Origin: Lyngbya sp. HA4199-MV5 | GTDB taxonomy: Bacteria; Cyanobacteriota; Cyanobacteriia; Leptolyngbyales; Leptolyngbyaceae | Reading direction: 5' to 3' | Assembly: GCA_019359375.1 (NCBI GenBank) | Contig: JAHHHL010000021.1 | Span: forward strand, 1 to 64,000 | DNA length: 64,000 nucleotides | In this document: positions 61,621 through 64,000 of the stretch, one piece after another | Numbering within the stretch: position 1 is the first letter of the stretch | How the letters are laid out: each line of letters opens with the position of its first letter | Program-made: the position numbers and the translations under genes | Notes under the pieces: model-generated | The model's database searches: none | What the model was told of the DNA's origin: nothing | What the model saw: the letters and a program-made list of their open reading frames with translations, nothing else

Positions 61621-63426
61621 CTAAAGCACTGAAAAAATAAAGCCCAGCAGCAGCCAGTTCAGCACGAACCGGATGACCATCATGACAAAGACTCCGAGGG
61701 CTACAGTCCGATAGCCTGATGCCCAGTCAACGCGAAGATCTTTAACCCACAGTTGGGTTAAGCCTAGCGCCAAGCAGGTTAACGGAATCCCGCCAAAAAG
61801 ATTCAGCTTTGAGCCTGACAAAACCAGCAGTAGCGTATCGAGTGCCCCCAGAATGGATGCAGTCTGAAAGAGCCCTCGGAAGGTGTAGATTTGAAAACCA
61901 AAGTTAAAGGCAGAAGCGGCAAATAATCCGATCGCCGTAAAGAGTGTGCCGCCACCTAACATGATGAGAATCTGGTAGACCTTAAGCGATCGCTGCATGG
62001 GTTCCCATTCTTGCTTGCCTTGATACGGCTCTTGCGGCCAGCCATTGGGGACGACGACATTCTTGATCAGCTCTACCCGGTCTTCATCGCCTCCAAGTAA
62101 GCAAACCGTCCGAAATAGCGGCGTTTTAGCCTCTGGAGACGCTTTTAGTTGCGTATCTACCATCAGGAGTCCTGGAAAGATCGGCTCGATTTGCACCGAA
62201 GAGCTGTAGCGGGTTTTGGGTTGAACAGTTTTTGGTTGAATAAAGGTGCGCTGTCGCTGAAGATCGGTAGCGTTGGCACAAATGCTCAATCCCTGCTCTT
62301 CCATTTCTGGTGTAAACGGTGTCACAGCCGCTTTCAGGTCATGCATGGTTTGTTCTCCCATGATTTGCACGGCAAGCTGACAGTAGCCTGGTGCCCCGGT
62401 TGCTTCTCGACAGACTTCCGTAACGGCAGGCGGTTTGGCGATTAATTTTATGGCTCCAATGCACAGCACAACTACCAGCGCGATCGCCCCAATCATGACC
62501 CATTTTGATTTGCTGGTGGTTTGGCTAGAAGTGTTTGAGGCTGGCTTTGTGGATTGAGGCGTAGGCTGAGAGCGGATGGACTGATACTGGGTCGTCGCAA
62601 GATCGCTTTGGGACGATGATGGAGTCTCATCCGCAACGGCTTCGGTGGGGGATGGCTCCTTGTGGAGCACAAATTCTTTGATCTTGTAGGGGTTATTGCT
62701 TTTCGTTTTTTGCTTATACAGTTGGACGAGATCAATACCTGACACGTTGAGCGGGAGCAATAGGTTTTGAACCGTCTTGGCAAAGGTATCCCCTTCCAGA
62801 ATTTGATCGGTTTTAGCTGTGAGCTTGAGGGTACGATCGCTCGAAGCCGCTTCAAAGACGAGGGTTTCAGTACCCATTGCCTGATTTAACTGAGCCGCGA
62901 TCGCCTCTAGATCGACGCTAAAAGCACCTGCATCAGAAGAACTTGCGTCAGAAGAACTTGCATCAGAAGAACTTGCGTCAGAAGAACTTGCGTCAACAGT
63001 GAGCTTATCCTGGTTGCCTGTGGGGGTACGTTCTGCTGCTGCGATCGTGCCCTCAGTGGGTTGCCGACGCTCGCGATCGACCGTCTCCGGTTGAGGTGAA
63101 GGTGTTGGGCTGCTCTCCGCCGCTGGAGCCGTCAGCGTAAAGGTTTTACTCCAGGCAGAGGCGTTGGTTCCTTTCAGCCGTCCTGCGATACTCAGGGTAT
63201 GCAATCCAGCGATTTGCAAAGCTATTACCCCTTTGCGGACGTAGGAGACAAGAGCCGCTTGATCGGGAACCGTTTGCCCCTCTAACAGCACGCGCAGATG
63301 CCCGTTTTGATGGGCGACTTTGACGAAAATCCCCCTGGGTTGCAATGCCCGATTCATTAAGGTGGCGATCGCGGTTGGGTCTCCCTGCTTTGCAAGAGCA
63401 GTAAGATTAGGCTGTTGAGACGACAT
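61621..63426 (-). CDS. Hypothetical membrane protein with repeated DASSS linker
   Basis: 601 residues. Two similar N-terminal cytoplasmic domains (about 1-90 and 165-260; NLTALAKQGDPTAIATLMN, and DLEAIAAQLNQAMG) are joined by a linker carrying four tandem DASSS units. A single helix (about 310-330) is followed by a central domain (about 335-460). Four membrane helices lie at about 475-600. The N-terminal domain resembles that of cyanobacterial proteins of unknown function. No enzyme motif is visible. Confidence 0.68.
   Translation of the reverse strand: MSSQQPNLTALAKQGDPTAIATLMNRALQPRGIFVKVAHQNGHLRVLLEGQTVPDQAALVSYVRKGVIALQIAGLHTLSIAGRLKGTNASAWSKTFTLTAPAAESSPTPSPQPETVDRERRQPTEGTIAAAERTPTGNQDKLTVDASSSDASSSDASSSDASSSDAGAFSVDLEAIAAQLNQAMGTETLVFEAASSDRTLKLTAKTDQILEGDTFAKTVQNLLLPLNVSGIDLVQLYKQKTKSNNPYKIKEFVLHKEPSPTEAVADETPSSSQSDLATTQYQSIRSQPTPQSTKPASNTSSQTTSKSKWVMIGAIALVVVLCIGAIKLIAKPPAVTEVCREATGAPGYCQLAVQIMGEQTMHDLKAAVTPFTPEMEEQGLSICANATDLQRQRTFIQPKTVQPKTRYSSSVQIEPIFPGLLMVDTQLKASPEAKTPLFRTVCLLGGDEDRVELIKNVVVPNGWPQEPYQGKQEWEPMQRSLKVYQILIMLGGGTLFTAIGLFAASAFNFGFQIYTFRGLFQTASILGALDTLLLVLSGSKLNLFGGIPLTCLALGLTQLWVKDLRVDWASGYRTVALGVFVMMVIRFVLNWLLLGFIFSVL
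62930..62989. repeat. 15-bp tandem repeat, four copies, in frame
   Basis: Units GCRTCAGAAGAACTT at 62930, 62945, 62960 and 62975, alternating A and G at the third base. They encode the four DASSS units of the membrane protein linker on the minus strand. Copy number may vary between strains. Confidence 0.9.
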
Positions 63427-63522
63427 AGGGTGGTGAAAAGCAAGCTAGAAGTTTGCTGTTAAGATGCCCACCTTCAACCGCAAAATCGCTCTCACCAAGA
63501 ATTTACAACCGTTTACCTTTGC

Positions 63523-63576
63523 CTTCCCCACACCCTACACCCTACACCCCACACCCTACACCCCACACCCCACAAC
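63523..63576. repeat. CACACCCTACACC low-complexity tract
   Basis: Alternating CACACCC and TACACCC units between the membrane protein and the DUF3370 gene. It is just outside the DUF3370 stop. Confidence 0.8.
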
Positions 63577-64000
63577 TCAGGGTGATGTGCTTAGTGTTTG
63601 TATCGTCAGCATTTGAGGGGGAGTTGCATCCGGCGGATAGAGGAAACTAACCTGCACCAAGCGTCGATCGCCCGGTGGCATGGTAAGCGTTGCTAACGGT
63701 TCGCCCAACTGTCCCCGACGTTGCACGAGATGCCAGTAGCGAGTTTGGGGTAAGCCGCGATCGTCGTTGTAGCGAATGCGAACGGTGCCTCGAAAGAAGA
63801 CGCTGGTATAGGGTGGCTGCCGGAACCGAAGCCCTTCCTTGCTCAACGTATCTTCTTTAAGTGGGGTTTGAATTTTCACCTGCACGGTTTGCGGTGCTTC
63901 TGTGTTGTTACTCAGAGGCAAGGTGAGATCGTACTCAATGCCGTAATTACCATGCGCTTCATAGGCAGTGCCGGGATACCGAGTCAACAGTGTGGCGCTT
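63577..64000 (-). CDS. DUF3370 family protein (5' end missing)
   Basis: The frame is open to the window edge, so the gene begins beyond 64000. The visible 141 C-terminal residues (SATLLTRYPGTAYEAHGNYG, DLTLPLSNNTEAPQTVQVKI, YTSVFFRGTVRIRY, RQVSFLYPPDATPPQ-type end) match DUF3370, a cyanobacterial family of usually more than 400 residues. Such proteins carry export signals; the role is unknown. Confidence 0.82.
   Translation of the reverse strand, partial: SATLLTRYPGTAYEAHGNYGIEYDLTLPLSNNTEAPQTVQVKIQTPLKEDTLSKEGLRFRQPPYTSVFFRGTVRIRYNDDRGLPQTRYWHLVQRRGQLGEPLATLTMPPGDRRLVQVSFLYPPDATPPQMLTIQTLSTSP

Noticed and set aside
61427-61624. 65-codon plus-strand ORF
   Set aside because: Basic, low-information sequence without family likeness in a promoter-type gap; chance open frame is more likely.
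63523-63576. Telomere-like or CRISPR repeat
   Set aside because: It is a simple C-rich tract with irregular units, of a kind frequent in cyanobacterial intergenic DNA.

Overview
The window comes from a cyanobacterium. Evidence: GCGATCGC (HIP1) octamers are scattered throughout, and several families are typical of cyanobacteria: NblR, Ycf39, DUF2949, DUF3370, DevA/DevC, a 112-residue P-II protein behind an NtcA box, and the Npun_F5749-type flavoprotein. GC content looks moderate. Many small repeats and insertion scars suggest a filamentous, repeat-rich lineage (Leptolyngbya- or Oscillatoriales-like). That is a guess, and heterocysts cannot be inferred. No rRNA, tRNA or CRISPR array was seen.

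Layout. 1-4.9 kb: housekeeping genes on the minus strand (DUF2949, DUF192 lipoprotein, nblR, NAD kinase, ycf39). 5.9-19 kb: a plus-strand cell-surface locus of five secreted proteins, DUF11-like exoproteins around a 1265-aa predicted outer-membrane barrel. 19-24 kb: a rhomboid protease, an Asp/Glu-hydantoin racemase beside a double palindromic operator, a zinc-ribbon HTH protein, a lone integron-type cassette (ORF plus attC-like site), and devC/devA without devB. 24.9-31 kb: oxidative and lipid-type enzymes (amidohydrolase, Mpo1-like, fatty-acid-hydroxylase-like, Rieske oxygenase, alpha-oxoamine synthase). 31-41 kb: membrane, signalling and STAND NTPase genes, including a hybrid kinase whose receiver lacks the phospho-acceptor Asp.

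41-55 kb is an accessory zone. The xanthine dehydrogenase genes (xdhC, xdhA, xdhB) are pulled apart by an ATPase-TOPRIM pair that an IS66 element has broken, a decayed toxin-antitoxin locus, a PD-(D/E)XK-like protein and a YoeB/YefM pair. 54.5-64 kb returns to housekeeping: bioA, a TIGR04282 transferase, a methyltransferase, a PPOX flavoprotein, queF, glnB under an NtcA site, GAF, DUF3891, and the start of a DUF3370 gene that runs off the end.

A 125-bp miniature element occurs four times (24.7, 27.9, 33.0 and 57.3 kb). Each copy is flanked by TA and folds into two hairpins with a compensatory base-pair change between copies; two copies sit inside TAG stop codons. Best candidates for under-described biology are this element, the surface locus, the ATPase-TOPRIM module, the integron cassette and the oxidative lipid cluster.
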